From Actinomadura harenae (GTDB lineage: Bacteria; Actinomycetota; Actinomycetes; Streptosporangiales; Streptosporangiaceae), in assembly GCF_003696215.1 (NCBI RefSeq), contig NZ_RFFG01000072.1, positions 1 to 40,355 of the forward strand: a stretch of DNA of 40,355 bases, in the 5' to 3' direction. Below, one piece after another: positions 30,608-39,044 of this stretch (position 1 is its first letter; each line of letters starts with the position of its first letter). Under the pieces are notes generated by a model that was not told the origin of the DNA, ran no database searches, and saw nothing but the letters and a program-made list of their open reading frames with translations. The translations under genes were made by a program, and so were the position numbers.

Positions 30608-32042
30608 AACCCCTCATCTCCTCAGCCTGCCCGGCGGCACGGGCCGCGCCCCCGCCCTCGTCCCGCCGGACTCTCCCTGCGATCATAGGGAACCGGTGCT
30701 TCACCCGAGTAAAGCCGCTGCCCGGCCCGTGTGTTCCCGGTTCCGGGCCCGCTCCCGAACGGCGGTGGCGGCGCAGGTAGAGCAGGGCCGCGCCGGTCAC
30801 GACCAGCGGCCAGAGCAGATAGCGGCCGGACATCAGCAGCAGCGCGGCGACGGCGGCGAGCGCGGCGGCCGCCGCGTACCACCCGGCGCTCCGCCGGGGC
30901 AGCAGCCGCAGGGCGGCGGCGACGCCGATCGCGTACACGGCGACGAACGACCCGGTGGTCAGCAGGACGAGCGGACGCGGCCCGAGGCCGGTCACCGACA
31001 CGACCGCCAGCGCGAGGAACGACAGCGCCGAGTTCGCGGCCAGGCTGCGCCGCGGGACCTCCCCGGCGACGCTGCCCCGGCCGAGGAACGCGGGCAGCCC
31101 GCCGTCCCGGCCGAGCGCGGACCCGAGCTTGGCGGCGCCCGCGTAGTAGGCGTTCATCGCGCCGAGGGTGAGCAGCAGCGCGGCGCCCGCGGCCAGCCAG
31201 CGGGCCCCGCCGCCGAGCCCGCGCGCCATGAGGTCGCCGAGCGGCGCGGCCGAGTCCGCCGCGCGGGGCCCGAGCACGGTGATGATCGCGAACGCGACCA
31301 GCAGGTACAGGACGCCGACGACGGCCACCGCCGCGCCGGTCGCGCGCGGCAGGTCACGGGCGGGACGGCGGAACTCGGCGGCCAGGTGCGTGATCGCCTC
31401 CCAGCCCGCGAAGCTCCACACCAGCAGGGACGCCGCGGGCCCGATCGCCGTCCAGCCGTGCGGCGCGAACGGGGTCAGGTTCCCGGCGCGCGCGTGCGGC
31501 AGGGACAGCGCGACCGACACGAGCAGCAGCGTGACCAGGAGCCCGGCGAGCGCGAACTGGAGCCGTCCGGACGCCTGGAGGCCGACCGCGTTCGCGGCGG
31601 TCACGACCGTCATGAGCAGGGCGGCGGTGACGAGGACGGTGGCCCGGCCGCCGCCCGCGGCCTCGGCGACGTACGAGCCGCCGAACAGCGCGGCGGCGGC
31701 CGAGCCCGGCGGGACGGCGAAGTAGAAGCACCAGCCGACCACGGTCGCGGCGCGGGGGCCGAACGCGAGCCGGGCGTAGGTCGAGACCCCGCCCGCGTCC
31801 GGGTGGCGGGCGCCGAGCGCGGCGAACGTCGCGGCCAGCGGCACCGACATCACCACGAGCAGCGCCCAGGCGAGCAGCGACGCGGGCCCCGCCGCGCGGG
31901 CGGCGAGCGCGGGCAGCGCGATCACGCCCGTCCCGAGCACCGCCCCCACGTACATCGCGGTCCCCTGCCCGAGCGTCAGGCGTCCCGCGCCGGTCTCCTC
32001 GTCGGCGCCGGGCGCGCCGGTGCCGTTCAGTTCGGTCTTCAC
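30600..32042 (-). CDS. APC-superfamily amino-acid permease
   Basis: A 480-residue, 12-helix transporter. The N-terminal APC pattern reads LTLGQGTAMYVGAVLGTGVIALPALAARAAGPASL, the unwound helix 1 that binds amino acids, and helix 6 has LLVWSFAGWEAITHLAAEFRRPARDLPRAT. About 50 polar residues follow the last helix (GAGPEPGTHGPGSGF onward), longer than usual. The GTG at 32042 is preceded by GGGATCTC; frames upstream are antisense to the next gene. Its stop overlaps the pgi start by eight bases. It is divergent from a GlxA-like regulator across 72 bp, which may control it. Substrate unknown. Confidence 0.9.
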
Positions 32043-32101
32043 GAGATCCCAGCCTCGGGCGGACGGCCCTCCGCCGCCAGGGACTAATGCGCCGACCTGC
32101 G

Positions 32102-32107
32102 TAGAAT
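32102..32107 (+). promoter_or_regulatory. -10 box of a probably leaderless promoter
   Basis: TAGAAT ends seven bases before the ATG at 32115, so transcription should begin at or near that A. No ribosome site precedes the ATG. No clear -35 is seen. Confidence 0.45.
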
Positions 32108-32114
32108 TCCCGCC

Positions 32115-33137
32115 ATGAGCGGACACGTCGTCGGGCTGGCCGTGACGGCGGGGACGCCGGTGTTCGAGCTGGCCATCCCCTGCGAGGTCTTCGGGATCGA
32201 CCGCAGCGACCTGGTGGACCCCTGGTACGAGCTGCGGACGTACGCCGCCAAGCCGGGGCCGCTGGCGTCCACGGGCGGGCTCAGCCTGCACGCCGGGCAC
32301 CGCCTCGCCGACCTCCCCGAGGCCGACACCGTCCTGGTCGCGGCGCTGTCCCGGCAGGCGCAGGTCGCCCCGCCGCCCGAGCTGGTCGCGGCCGTCCGGG
32401 AGGCGCACCGGCGGGGGCGCCGGATCGTCGCGCTGTGCACGGGCACCTACATCCTGGCCGCCGCCGGGCTGCTGGACGGCCGCACCGCCACCACGCACTG
32501 GATGAACGCCGGGGACTTCGCCCACCGCTTCCCCGCCGTCCGGCTCGACTCCGGGCCGCTCTACATCGACCACGGCGACGTCGTCACCACGGCGGGCTCG
32601 GGCGCCGCGATCGACGTCTGCCTGCACCTGGTGCGCCACGACCACGGCGCGGCCGTCGCGGCCGAGATCGCGCGGCGGATGGTCGTCCCGCCGCACCGGG
32701 AGGGCGCCCAGCCGCAGATCAGCCGTCCGGCGGTGGGCGGCGAACGGGACGGCGACCTGGCGCCCGCGCTGCGCTGGGCGGCCGAGCGCCTGGACCGGCC
32801 GCTGACCGTCGCCGACCTCGCCCGGGTCGCGCACATGAGCGAGCGCACCCTGACGCGCCGGTTCCGGGACGCGGTCGGCGTCTCACCGCTGCAGTGGCTG
32901 CTCCAGCAGCGCGTCCGCCTCGCGCAGGAGCTGCTCGAGGCGACGGACCAGCCCGTCGAGGAGGTCGCCCGCGCGACCGGGTTCGGCGGCGCGGCCAACC
33001 TGCGCTACCACTTCGTCCGGGTGGCCGGACTGTCGCCGCAGTCGTACCGGCACGTGTTCCGGTACCGCCCGGCCGCCTCGGCGGCGGACCGGGACCGCGG
33101 CGAGCTCCCCCGGCCCGACCTCGTCCCGCAGAGCTGA
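32115..33137 (+). CDS. GlxA-like transcriptional regulator (DJ-1/PfpI plus AraC HTH)
   Basis: A 340-residue regulator. Residues 1-180 form a class I glutamine-amidotransferase-like (DJ-1/PfpI) domain, with FELAIPCEVFGIDR and the nucleophile-elbow region VALCTGTYILAAAGLLDGRTATTHW, in which the Cys (about residue 111) is conserved. Residues 225-325 are the AraC helix-turn-helix pair: TVADLARVAHMSERTLTRRFRDAVGVSPLQWLLQQR and VEEVARATGFGGAANLRYHFVRVAGLSPQSYR. In this family, amino-acid or nitrogen metabolism is the common theme. It is divergent from the amino-acid permease and pgi unit, which is the likely target. The start is ATG 32115 beside a -10 box. Confidence 0.93.
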   Translation: MSGHVVGLAVTAGTPVFELAIPCEVFGIDRSDLVDPWYELRTYAAKPGPLASTGGLSLHAGHRLADLPEADTVLVAALSRQAQVAPPPELVAAVREAHRRGRRIVALCTGTYILAAAGLLDGRTATTHWMNAGDFAHRFPAVRLDSGPLYIDHGDVVTTAGSGAAIDVCLHLVRHDHGAAVAAEIARRMVVPPHREGAQPQISRPAVGGERDGDLAPALRWAAERLDRPLTVADLARVAHMSERTLTRRFRDAVGVSPLQWLLQQRVRLAQELLEATDQPVEEVARATGFGGAANLRYHFVRVAGLSPQSYRHVFRYRPAASAADRDRGELPRPDLVPQS

Positions 33138-33162
33138 GGGCGCGCCCGGGCGACGCCCTCAG
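33134..33162. terminator. Convergent terminator hairpin
   Basis: Arms ctgagggcg (33134-33142) and cgccctcag (33154-33162) pair exactly over an 11-base loop that is itself GC-palindromic. The stem starts within the regulator's stop codon and lies 35 bp from the stop of the convergent permease gene. Confidence 0.6.
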
Positions 33163-33173
33163 GTCCGCGGGAC

Positions 33174-33209
33174 GGTGCTCAGTCGACGGCGGGTGCTCAG
33201 TCGACGGCG
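33174..33209 (-). repeat. 18-bp tandem duplication covering the permease stop
   Basis: ggtgctcagtcgacggcg occurs twice without interruption (33174-33191 and 33192-33209). The second copy contains the stop codon at 33197-33199 and the last codons of the permease; the first copy repeats them downstream, in frame. Confidence 0.8.
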
Positions 33210-34024
33210 CCCAGGGTGATGCCCTCGACGATGTGCCGCTGCGCCGCGACCGCGACCAGCAGCACCGGGACGATCGCGATCAGCGACGCCGACATGATGA
33301 GGTTGTACTGCGTCTGCGTCGTCATCTGGGACTGGAACACCGCCAGGCCCTGCGAGACGACCTGCATCTTCGTCGTGTTCACCGCGATCAGCGGGAACAG
33401 GAAGTTGTTCCAGTTCTGCAGGAACAGGATGATGCCGAGCGCCGCCGTCGCGGGCCGCGCGAGCGGCGCGTACACCTGCCAGAAGATCCGCAGCTCGGAC
33501 GCGCCGTCGATGCGGGCGGCCTCGCCGAGCTGGCGCGGCGCGCCGAGGAAGAACTGCCGGAACAGGAACGTCCCGAGCCCCGACGCGATGTTCGGGACGA
33601 TCAGCCCCTGGTAGGTGTTCAGCCAGTGCAGGTCGCCGAGGATCTGCGCCACCGGGACGATGATCGCGCTGAACGGGATCATCAGCCCGCTCAGCGCGAG
33701 GAGGAACAGCAGCCGGCGGCCAGGGAAGTCGAACATCGCGAACGCGTAGCCCGCGAGCATCCCGGCGGCGAGCTGCCCGGCCGTCGCCGCCGCCGCGAAC
33801 ACGACGGTGTTGGCGAACCAGCGCGCGAACGGCGCCTTGCCCCAGGCGTCCGGGATGTTCGACCAGTGCCACTCGGTCGGCCACAGCGGCGCCGCCGGGT
33901 TGATGATCTGCCCGTTGGACTTGACGGCCGTCAGCGCCATCCAGACCAGCGGGAACATCACGATGAGCACCGCCGCGGCGAGCAGGGTGTAGACCACCGC
34001 GCGGTGGACGAGGATCCTAGGCAC
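33197..34024 (-). CDS. Carbohydrate ABC transporter permease, MalG type
   Basis: A 275-residue inner-membrane subunit of a CUT1 sugar importer with six helices. The N-terminal helix VVYTLLAAAVLIVMFPLVWMALTA is typical, and the EAA loop that docks the ATPase reads EAARIDGASELRIFWQVYAPLARP. The C-terminus ends AQRHIVEGITLGAVD, the usual MalG ending (QRYFVQGLTAGAVKG-like). The GTG start overlaps the stop of the upstream permease gene (GTGCCTAG, eight bases). No ATPase gene is adjacent; in actinobacteria a shared MsiK-type ATPase commonly serves such importers. Confidence 0.93.
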   Translation of the reverse strand: MPRILVHRAVVYTLLAAAVLIVMFPLVWMALTAVKSNGQIINPAAPLWPTEWHWSNIPDAWGKAPFARWFANTVVFAAAATAGQLAAGMLAGYAFAMFDFPGRRLLFLLALSGLMIPFSAIIVPVAQILGDLHWLNTYQGLIVPNIASGLGTFLFRQFFLGAPRQLGEAARIDGASELRIFWQVYAPLARPATAALGIILFLQNWNNFLFPLIAVNTTKMQVVSQGLAVFQSQMTTQTQYNLIMSASLIAIVPVLLVAVAAQRHIVEGITLGAVD

Positions 34025-34928
34025 GGTCGTCCCTCCGGCCGAGCATGGCGATCTGGAGCCCGGTGACGACGAGCGAGATCAGGAACAGGAGCATCCCCAT
34101 GGCGTCCGCGCGGCCCGCGTCGAACTTGGCGAAGCCATCGTCGTAGACGTAGTACAGCGCCGTGCGGGTGGCGCCGTCCGGGCCGCCGGACGTGAGGACG
34201 TAGATCTGGGTGAAGGTCTGGAGCCCGGTCAGCGTCGTGACGACCAGGATGAGCAGGGTGTTGCGGCGCAGCATCGGCCACTGCATGTGCCGGAACCGCT
34301 GCCAGCCGCCCGCGCCGTCCACGCTCGCCGCCTCCATGACGTCCTGCGGGAGGGTCTTCAGCGCGGCGAGGTAGAGGATGACGTTCTGCCCGAAGAACTG
34401 CCAGGTGCCGAACAGGACCACCATCGCCAGCGCGGGGCCGGGCCGGGACATGAAGTCGACCTCGTCCAGGCCGAGGCCGGACAGCAGCCGGTTCACCAGC
34501 CCGAACCGGGGCGCGAACAGGTTCGACCAGATCAGCGCGGTCGCGACGGCGGGCACCACGAGCGGGATGATGAACGGCGCGCGCAGCCGGCGCGTCCCCG
34601 GCACCCGCGCGTTCAGCAGCAGCGCGAGGCCGAGCCCGAGCAGCATCGTCAGCAGGACGAACGCGACGGTGTACTCGGCGGTCACGCCGAGCGTGCGGCC
34701 GCCGCCCTCGGCGAGCATGTCCTTGTAGTTGCGCAGCCCGACGAACCGCAGGGACGTCCCGAAGACGTTGCCCTTGTGGAGGCTGCGCCACCCGAGCATC
34801 ACGAGCGGGACGATCGAGAACACCACGGTCAGCAGGACCGTGGGCGCGACGAACAGGTACGCCAGGCCCCAGGTGCGCCGGTCGGCCCGGGACCGCCGGG
34901 CGGCGGCCCGGGGACGCCGCGACACCAC
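34017..34928 (-). CDS. Carbohydrate ABC transporter permease, MalF/UgpA type
   Basis: The partner inner-membrane subunit, about 303 residues. After a basic N-terminus rich in Arg come six helices, starting LAYLFVAPTVLLTVVFSIVPLVMLGWRSL. The EAA loop is EAASVDGAGGWQRFRHMQWPMLRR, and the periplasmic segment ends with TSGGPDGATRTALYYVYDDGF, which is characteristic of UgpA/MalF relatives. The start is uncertain: two adjacent GTG codons (34928, 34925) are the nearest in-frame choices after the binding-protein stop, with only a weak ribosome site. Overlap with the next permease gene shows translational coupling. Confidence 0.88.
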   Translation of the reverse strand: MVSRRPRAAARRSRADRRTWGLAYLFVAPTVLLTVVFSIVPLVMLGWRSLHKGNVFGTSLRFVGLRNYKDMLAEGGGRTLGVTAEYTVAFVLLTMLLGLGLALLLNARVPGTRRLRAPFIIPLVVPAVATALIWSNLFAPRFGLVNRLLSGLGLDEVDFMSRPGPALAMVVLFGTWQFFGQNVILYLAALKTLPQDVMEAASVDGAGGWQRFRHMQWPMLRRNTLLILVVTTLTGLQTFTQIYVLTSGGPDGATRTALYYVYDDGFAKFDAGRADAMGMLLFLISLVVTGLQIAMLGRRDDRA

Positions 34929-34987
34929 GGCCGCCGCCCGGAACCCGGGCCGCGTGCGCGGCTCCGGGTTCCGGGCGGCGACCCTGC

Positions 34988-36286
34988 TCAGCCCTGCTCC
35001 TTCAGTGCCGCGTCGGCCTTCCGCGCGGCGTTGTCGAGCGCCTGCTGCGCCGTCTCCTGCCCGCGCAGCGCCTTGTTGATCTCGGTGTAGAGGGCCTCGG
35101 ACACGGCGGTGTAGGCCGGGGTCATCGGGCGCCCCTTGCCGGACGGCAGGCCGTCGGCGAACGTCTGGTAGTACGGGTCCTTGGCGATGTGCTCCTTCAG
35201 CTCGGGCTGCTGGAGCTGGTCCGGCGCGGACGGAAGTCCGCCGTTCGCGGCGGCCAGGTGCGCGCCGACCTGCGGCGTCGCGAGGTACTTGATGAACTCC
35301 AGGCCCGCGCGCTCCTGCGCCTTGGACGTCTTCAGCAGCGCCGCGACCTCCATGCCGACCGAGGTGGACGGGCCCGCGTCGCCGCGCGGCAGCGGCGCGA
35401 CGCCGAAGTCGATCCCGGCCTTCTTGAAGGTGTCGACGGCCCACTGGCCGTTCGCCATCATCGAGACGGTGTGGCTGGCGAACGCGGGCGCGCCGTCGAA
35501 GCTGCCCGCCTGGGCGAAGCTGGTCGTCGGCGCGGCCTTGGCGGACATGAGGTCGAGCCAGGTCTGGAGCGCCTTGACGCCCTGCGGGCTGTTGAACGCC
35601 GTCTTGGTGCCGTCCTGGGTCAGCATGTCGCCGCCGTTGGCGCGCAGCAGCGGCATCCAGGCGAAGGTGATCCACTCGGCCTCGCCGAGCGGGACGTAGT
35701 AGCCGTACCGCTTCTTGCCCGGGTCGCTGAGCTTCTTGGCGTCCTCGACGAGCTCGGCCCAGGTCGCGGGCGGCTTGGCGATGCCCGCGTCCTTGAAGTC
35801 CTTCTTGTTGTAGAACAGCACGATGTCGCCGACGCCGGATCGCGCGAAACCGAGCTGCTTCCCCTTGTAGAACAGCGCGTCCTTGATGCCCGGGTAGAGG
35901 CCGTCGGTCTGCTGCTTCAGGTCGCCGTCCAGCGGGATGAGCTTGCCGCTCGTCGCGATCTCGGGCAGGTCGGAGGCGTTCTGCGTGAGCAGGACGGTCG
36001 GCTGGGTGTTGGACTTGATCGCCGAGATGACCTTCGGCAGGTACTGGTCGGCGCTCGCGATGAACTGCCCCTTCGAGTGCAGTCCGGGGTGCGCCTTGGC
36101 GAAGTCCGCGTCGATCTGGCTGATCTGGTCCGGTGTCCAGCTCGTCGTCCAGTACGTGAACGTCGCGGGGCCGGGAGTGCCGTCGCCGGAGGACTTGTCC
36201 GACGAGCCGCCGCCGCACGCGGCGGCGAGCAAAAGGGTGGCGACCGCAGCGGCGGGTCGCAGAATTCGGAAGGACCGCTCAACCAT
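34988..36286 (-). CDS. Extracellular sugar-binding lipoprotein of an ABC importer
   Basis: A 432-residue solute-binding protein (SBP family 1). A lipoprotein signal peptide ends LLLAAACGGG, with Cys24 as the lipid anchor, followed by a Gly/Ser linker. The mature part begins ATFTYWTTSWTPDQI and contains the typical NYNKK-like FYNKKDFKDAGIAKPPATWAELVEDAKKL, PLGEAEWITFAWMPLL and GVAPLPRGDAGPS. It feeds the two permeases downstream, and the import substrate, probably an oligosaccharide, is not predictable. ATG 36286 is preferred over GTG 36295, as a promoter -10 box overlaps the latter and would give a leaderless mRNA. Confidence 0.93.
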   Translation of the reverse strand: MVERSFRILRPAAAVATLLLAAACGGGSSDKSSGDGTPGPATFTYWTTSWTPDQISQIDADFAKAHPGLHSKGQFIASADQYLPKVISAIKSNTQPTVLLTQNASDLPEIATSGKLIPLDGDLKQQTDGLYPGIKDALFYKGKQLGFARSGVGDIVLFYNKKDFKDAGIAKPPATWAELVEDAKKLSDPGKKRYGYYVPLGEAEWITFAWMPLLRANGGDMLTQDGTKTAFNSPQGVKALQTWLDLMSAKAAPTTSFAQAGSFDGAPAFASHTVSMMANGQWAVDTFKKAGIDFGVAPLPRGDAGPSTSVGMEVAALLKTSKAQERAGLEFIKYLATPQVGAHLAAANGGLPSAPDQLQQPELKEHIAKDPYYQTFADGLPSGKGRPMTPAYTAVSEALYTEINKALRGQETAQQALDNAARKADAALKEQG

Positions 36287-36293
36287 GATGATC

Positions 36294-36322
36294 ACTATCT
36301 AGTCGCATAACGGCAGCGTCAA
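36294..36322 (-). promoter_or_regulatory. Promoter of the sugar ABC operon, probably leaderless
   Basis: Read leftward: TTGACG (36322-36317), 17-base spacer, GATAGT (36299-36294). Transcription should begin about seven bases on, at or next to the ATG at 36286, which lacks any ribosome site. Confidence 0.6.
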
Positions 36323-36421
36323 GGTTCCCCGAGTGTGATCTCCACGTATTTGGTAGGAAATCGCCGGGGCGGCGCGGAGCGGGCCGTCGCGACGGTCACG
36401 GCGGCCGGTCCGGGACGCGCG

Positions 36422-36461
36422 ACGGCGGCCGTCCCGGACGGTGTTCCGGGACGGCCGCCGT
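36422..36461. terminator. Long hairpin between ABC operon and dehydrogenase gene
   Basis: Exact 16-bp arms acggcggccgtcccgg (36422-36437) and its complement (36446-36461) with an eight-base loop. Placed downstream of the aldehyde dehydrogenase gene and upstream of the sugar operon promoter, it should end leftward transcription of the hydroxyproline operon. Confidence 0.7.
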
Positions 36462-36473
36462 GTCGCTGCGGCA

Positions 36474-36494
36474 GGGCGGCCGGGTCGGCCGCCC
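36474..36494 (-). terminator. Second hairpin at the end of the dehydrogenase gene
   Basis: Arms gggcggccg and cggccgccc with a three-base loop, four bases past the dehydrogenase stop codon. With the hairpin at 36422-36461 it forms a tandem terminator. Confidence 0.55.
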
Positions 36495-36497
36495 GGG

Positions 36498-37925
36498 TCA
36501 GGCGATGCTCTGCGGGACGTTCCAGGGGTTGTCGTCGCGCAGCGGCGGAGGCAGCAGCTCCTGCGGGACGTTCTGGTACGCGACCGGGCGCAGGAACCGC
36601 TCGATCGCCGCCGTCCCGACCGAGGTCGTCGCCGGGCCGACCGTCGCCGGGAACGGGCCGCCGTGCTGCATCGCGGACGTCACCGACACCCCCGTCGGCC
36701 ACTGGTTCCACAGCAGGCGGCCGGCCCGGCCGGCGAGGACGCCGGCCAGGGCGCCGAGGTCCCCGGCCTCCTCGGCCTCGGCGTGCAGGGACGCCGTGAG
36801 CTGCCCCGGGAGCGCGGCGAGCGCGCCCGCCACGTCCTCGATCCGCTCGTACAGGACGGCGAGCCCCAGCGGCCCGAAGCACTCCTCGGACGCGGCGTCG
36901 AGGTCGGCGGTGAACGCGGCCAGGTCCATGGCGAGCAGGCGCGGGGCGGTCGGGTCGTCCGGCCAGACCAGCGCCCGCACGCCCGGACGGCCCGCCAGGG
37001 TGCGCGAGGTGCCCTCGAACCCGCCGGCGATCCGCTCGTTCAGCATCGGCGCCGTGGACGCGCCGGACATCCGGCGGGCGATCGCGTCGAGCAGGTCGCC
37101 GTCCGCCGGGAGGAACACCAGGCCGGGGTTGGTGCAGAACTGGCCCGCGCCCTGCGTGACCGACGCGCTGTAGCCGTCGGCGATCTCGTCCGCGCGCGCC
37201 TTGGCGGCGGCGGGCGTGACGACGACGGGGTTGACGCTGCCGAGCTCGCCGTAGAACGGGATCGGCACCGGGCGCTCGGCCGCGATCCGGGCGAGCGCGA
37301 GCCCGCCCCGCTGGGACCCGGTGAACGCGGCGGCGGCGAGCGCCGGGTGGCGCAGCGCCTGGACGCCCGCGTCCTCGCCCTCGATCAGCGCGAACACGCC
37401 GTCGGGGGCGCCCGCGTCGTGCAGCGCCGCGGTGATGATCTCGGCGGTGCGGCGGGACAGCCGGGGGTGGCCCGGGTGCGCCTTCACCACGACGGGACAG
37501 CCCGCCGCCCACGCGGAGGCGGTGTCGCCGCCCGCGACGCTGAAGGCGAACGGGAAGTTGCTCGCCGCGAACACCAGCACCGGGCCGAGCGCGGCCCGGT
37601 AGCGGCGCAGGTCGGGGCGCGGGCCGGTCGGCCACTGCGGGTCGGGGCGGTCGATCCGGACGTCCAGGTAGCGGCCGTCGTCGACCTGCTCGGCGAACAG
37701 CTTCAGCTGGAAGGTGGTCCGGGTCAGCTCGCCGTTCAGCCGCGCCGGGCCGAGGTGCGCCTCGGCGTCGGCGAGGTCGACCAGTTCGGCGCGGTGCGCC
37801 TCGAGCGCGTTCGCGACGGCGACCAGGGCCGAGGACCGGCTGCGCGGCGCGGCGGCCCACTCCGGCGCGGCCTCGGCGGCCGCGGCCATCACGAGGTCGA
37901 CCGCGTCGGCGGCGATGTCGCTCAC
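36498..37925 (-). CDS. Aldehyde dehydrogenase, 2,5-dioxovalerate (alpha-ketoglutaric semialdehyde) type
   Basis: A 475-residue NAD(P)-dependent dehydrogenase. It would oxidise 2,5-dioxovalerate (EC 1.2.1.26) to 2-oxoglutarate as the last step of hydroxyproline breakdown. Cofactor region: GPVLVFAASNFPFAFSVAGGDTASAWAAGCPVVVKAHPGHP, including the Lys. Catalytic residues: general base Glu227 in FYGELGSVNP and nucleophile Cys264 in GQFCTNPG. The motif SNFPFAFS...AHPGHP is that of the KGSADH/AldH group rather than betaine or succinate-semialdehyde enzymes. GTG 37925 has AAGGGAG upstream. The gene follows the epimerase by 117 bp with hairpins in the gap, and ends at tandem hairpins. Confidence 0.92.
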   Translation of the reverse strand: MSDIAADAVDLVMAAAAEAAPEWAAAPRSRSSALVAVANALEAHRAELVDLADAEAHLGPARLNGELTRTTFQLKLFAEQVDDGRYLDVRIDRPDPQWPTGPRPDLRRYRAALGPVLVFAASNFPFAFSVAGGDTASAWAAGCPVVVKAHPGHPRLSRRTAEIITAALHDAGAPDGVFALIEGEDAGVQALRHPALAAAAFTGSQRGGLALARIAAERPVPIPFYGELGSVNPVVVTPAAAKARADEIADGYSASVTQGAGQFCTNPGLVFLPADGDLLDAIARRMSGASTAPMLNERIAGGFEGTSRTLAGRPGVRALVWPDDPTAPRLLAMDLAAFTADLDAASEECFGPLGLAVLYERIEDVAGALAALPGQLTASLHAEAEEAGDLGALAGVLAGRAGRLLWNQWPTGVSVTSAMQHGGPFPATVGPATTSVGTAAIERFLRPVAYQNVPQELLPPPLRDDNPWNVPQSIA

Positions 37926-37950
37926 GGGTTTCTCCCTTCGGGGTTGGAGT

Positions 37951-37988
37951 CCGGGACGGCGTCCCGGCGGAGTCGTTCTCCGCCGGGA
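37951..37988 (-). promoter_or_regulatory. Alternative hairpins between epimerase and dehydrogenase genes
   Basis: Hairpin A: ccgggac and gtcccgg around GGC (37951-37967). Hairpin B: tcccggcggag and ctccgccggga around TCGTT (37962-37988). They overlap at 37962-37967, so only one can form. Possible attenuator, processing site or partial internal terminator that lowers dehydrogenase output. Confidence 0.4.
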
Positions 37989-38042
37989 GCGGTTCCCGGG
38001 GAAGGCGTGCACGCGGCTGGGCGTGTAAGCCGGCAGGGCTTG

Positions 38043-39044
38043 TCAGAGGACGAAGCCCTCCGGGAAGGGGTCGCTCGGGTCGAGCGTGTAGGTGGCGGTC
38101 CCGGTGACCCAGGCCCGTCCGGAGAACTCCGGCAGGACGGCGGGCAGCCCGCCGACCTCGGTCGTGCCGGTGACGCGACCGGTGAAGCTCGTCCCGATGA
38201 AGGACTCGTTGACGAAGTCGGCGCCGGTGGCCAGTTCGCCGCGCGCGTGGAGCTGGGCCATGCGCGCGCTGGTCCCGGTGCCGCACGGCGACCGGTCGAA
38301 CCATCCGGGGTGGATCGCCATCGCGTTCCGGCTGTGCTCGGCGGTGGAGCCGGGCGCGAGGAACTGGACGTGCTTGCAGCCGCCGATCAGCCCGTCCTCG
38401 GGATGGACGGGCCGGTTCTGGGCGTTGATCGCGTCCATGATGGCGAGGCCGGCCTTGATGATGTCGTCCTTGCGCGAGCGCTCGAACGGCAGGCCGACCG
38501 ACTCCAGGTCGAGGATGGCGTAGAAGTTGCCCCCGTACGCCATGTCGTAGCGGACCGCGCCGTAGCCGGGCACGTCCACCTTCGCGTCCAGTTCGAGCGC
38601 GAAGGACGGGACGTTGCGGAGGGTGACCCGCTCGGCCCGGCCGTCCTTCACGGTCACGCGGGCCTCGACCAGCCCGGCCGGGACGTCCAGCCGGACGACG
38701 GTCTCCGGCTCGGTGACCTCGACCATGCCGGTCTCGACCAGCACCGTCGCGACGCCGATCGTCCCGTGCCCGCACATGGGCAGGAACCCGCTCGCCTCGA
38801 CGTACACCACGCCCCAGTCGGCGTCGTCGCGGAGCGGGGGCTGGAGCAGCGCCCCGCTCATCGCGGCGTGCCCGCGCGGCTCGTTCATCAGGAAGCCGCG
38901 CAGCCCGTCGAGGTGCTCGATGGCGTGACGGCGGCGTTCGGCCATGGTGGCGCCGGGGATCGGCGCGACGCCTCCGGTGACGACGCGGGTCGGCATCCCC
39001 TCGGTGTGGGAGTCGACCGCGGAGATCGCGCGGGCCGCGCGCAT
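38043..39044 (-). CDS. 4-hydroxyproline 2-epimerase (proline racemase family)
   Basis: A 333-residue, cofactor-independent epimerase that would convert trans-4-hydroxy-L-proline to cis-4-hydroxy-D-proline, first step of the pathway. Both catalytic cysteines are present: Cys91 in MCGHGTIG and Cys254 in SPCGTGTSA. This separates it from trans-3-hydroxyproline dehydratases, which have Thr at the first site. Other family blocks are VDSHTEGMPTRVV, FLMNEPRGHAAMSGALL and AYGGNFYA. ATG 39044 shares one base with the stop of the upstream deaminase gene (TGATG). Proline racemase is the only serious alternative, and the hydroxyproline neighbours argue against it. Confidence 0.93.
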   Translation of the reverse strand: MRAARAISAVDSHTEGMPTRVVTGGVAPIPGATMAERRRHAIEHLDGLRGFLMNEPRGHAAMSGALLQPPLRDDADWGVVYVEASGFLPMCGHGTIGVATVLVETGMVEVTEPETVVRLDVPAGLVEARVTVKDGRAERVTLRNVPSFALELDAKVDVPGYGAVRYDMAYGGNFYAILDLESVGLPFERSRKDDIIKAGLAIMDAINAQNRPVHPEDGLIGGCKHVQFLAPGSTAEHSRNAMAIHPGWFDRSPCGTGTSARMAQLHARGELATGADFVNESFIGTSFTGRVTGTTEVGGLPAVLPEFSGRAWVTGTATYTLDPSDPFPEGFVL

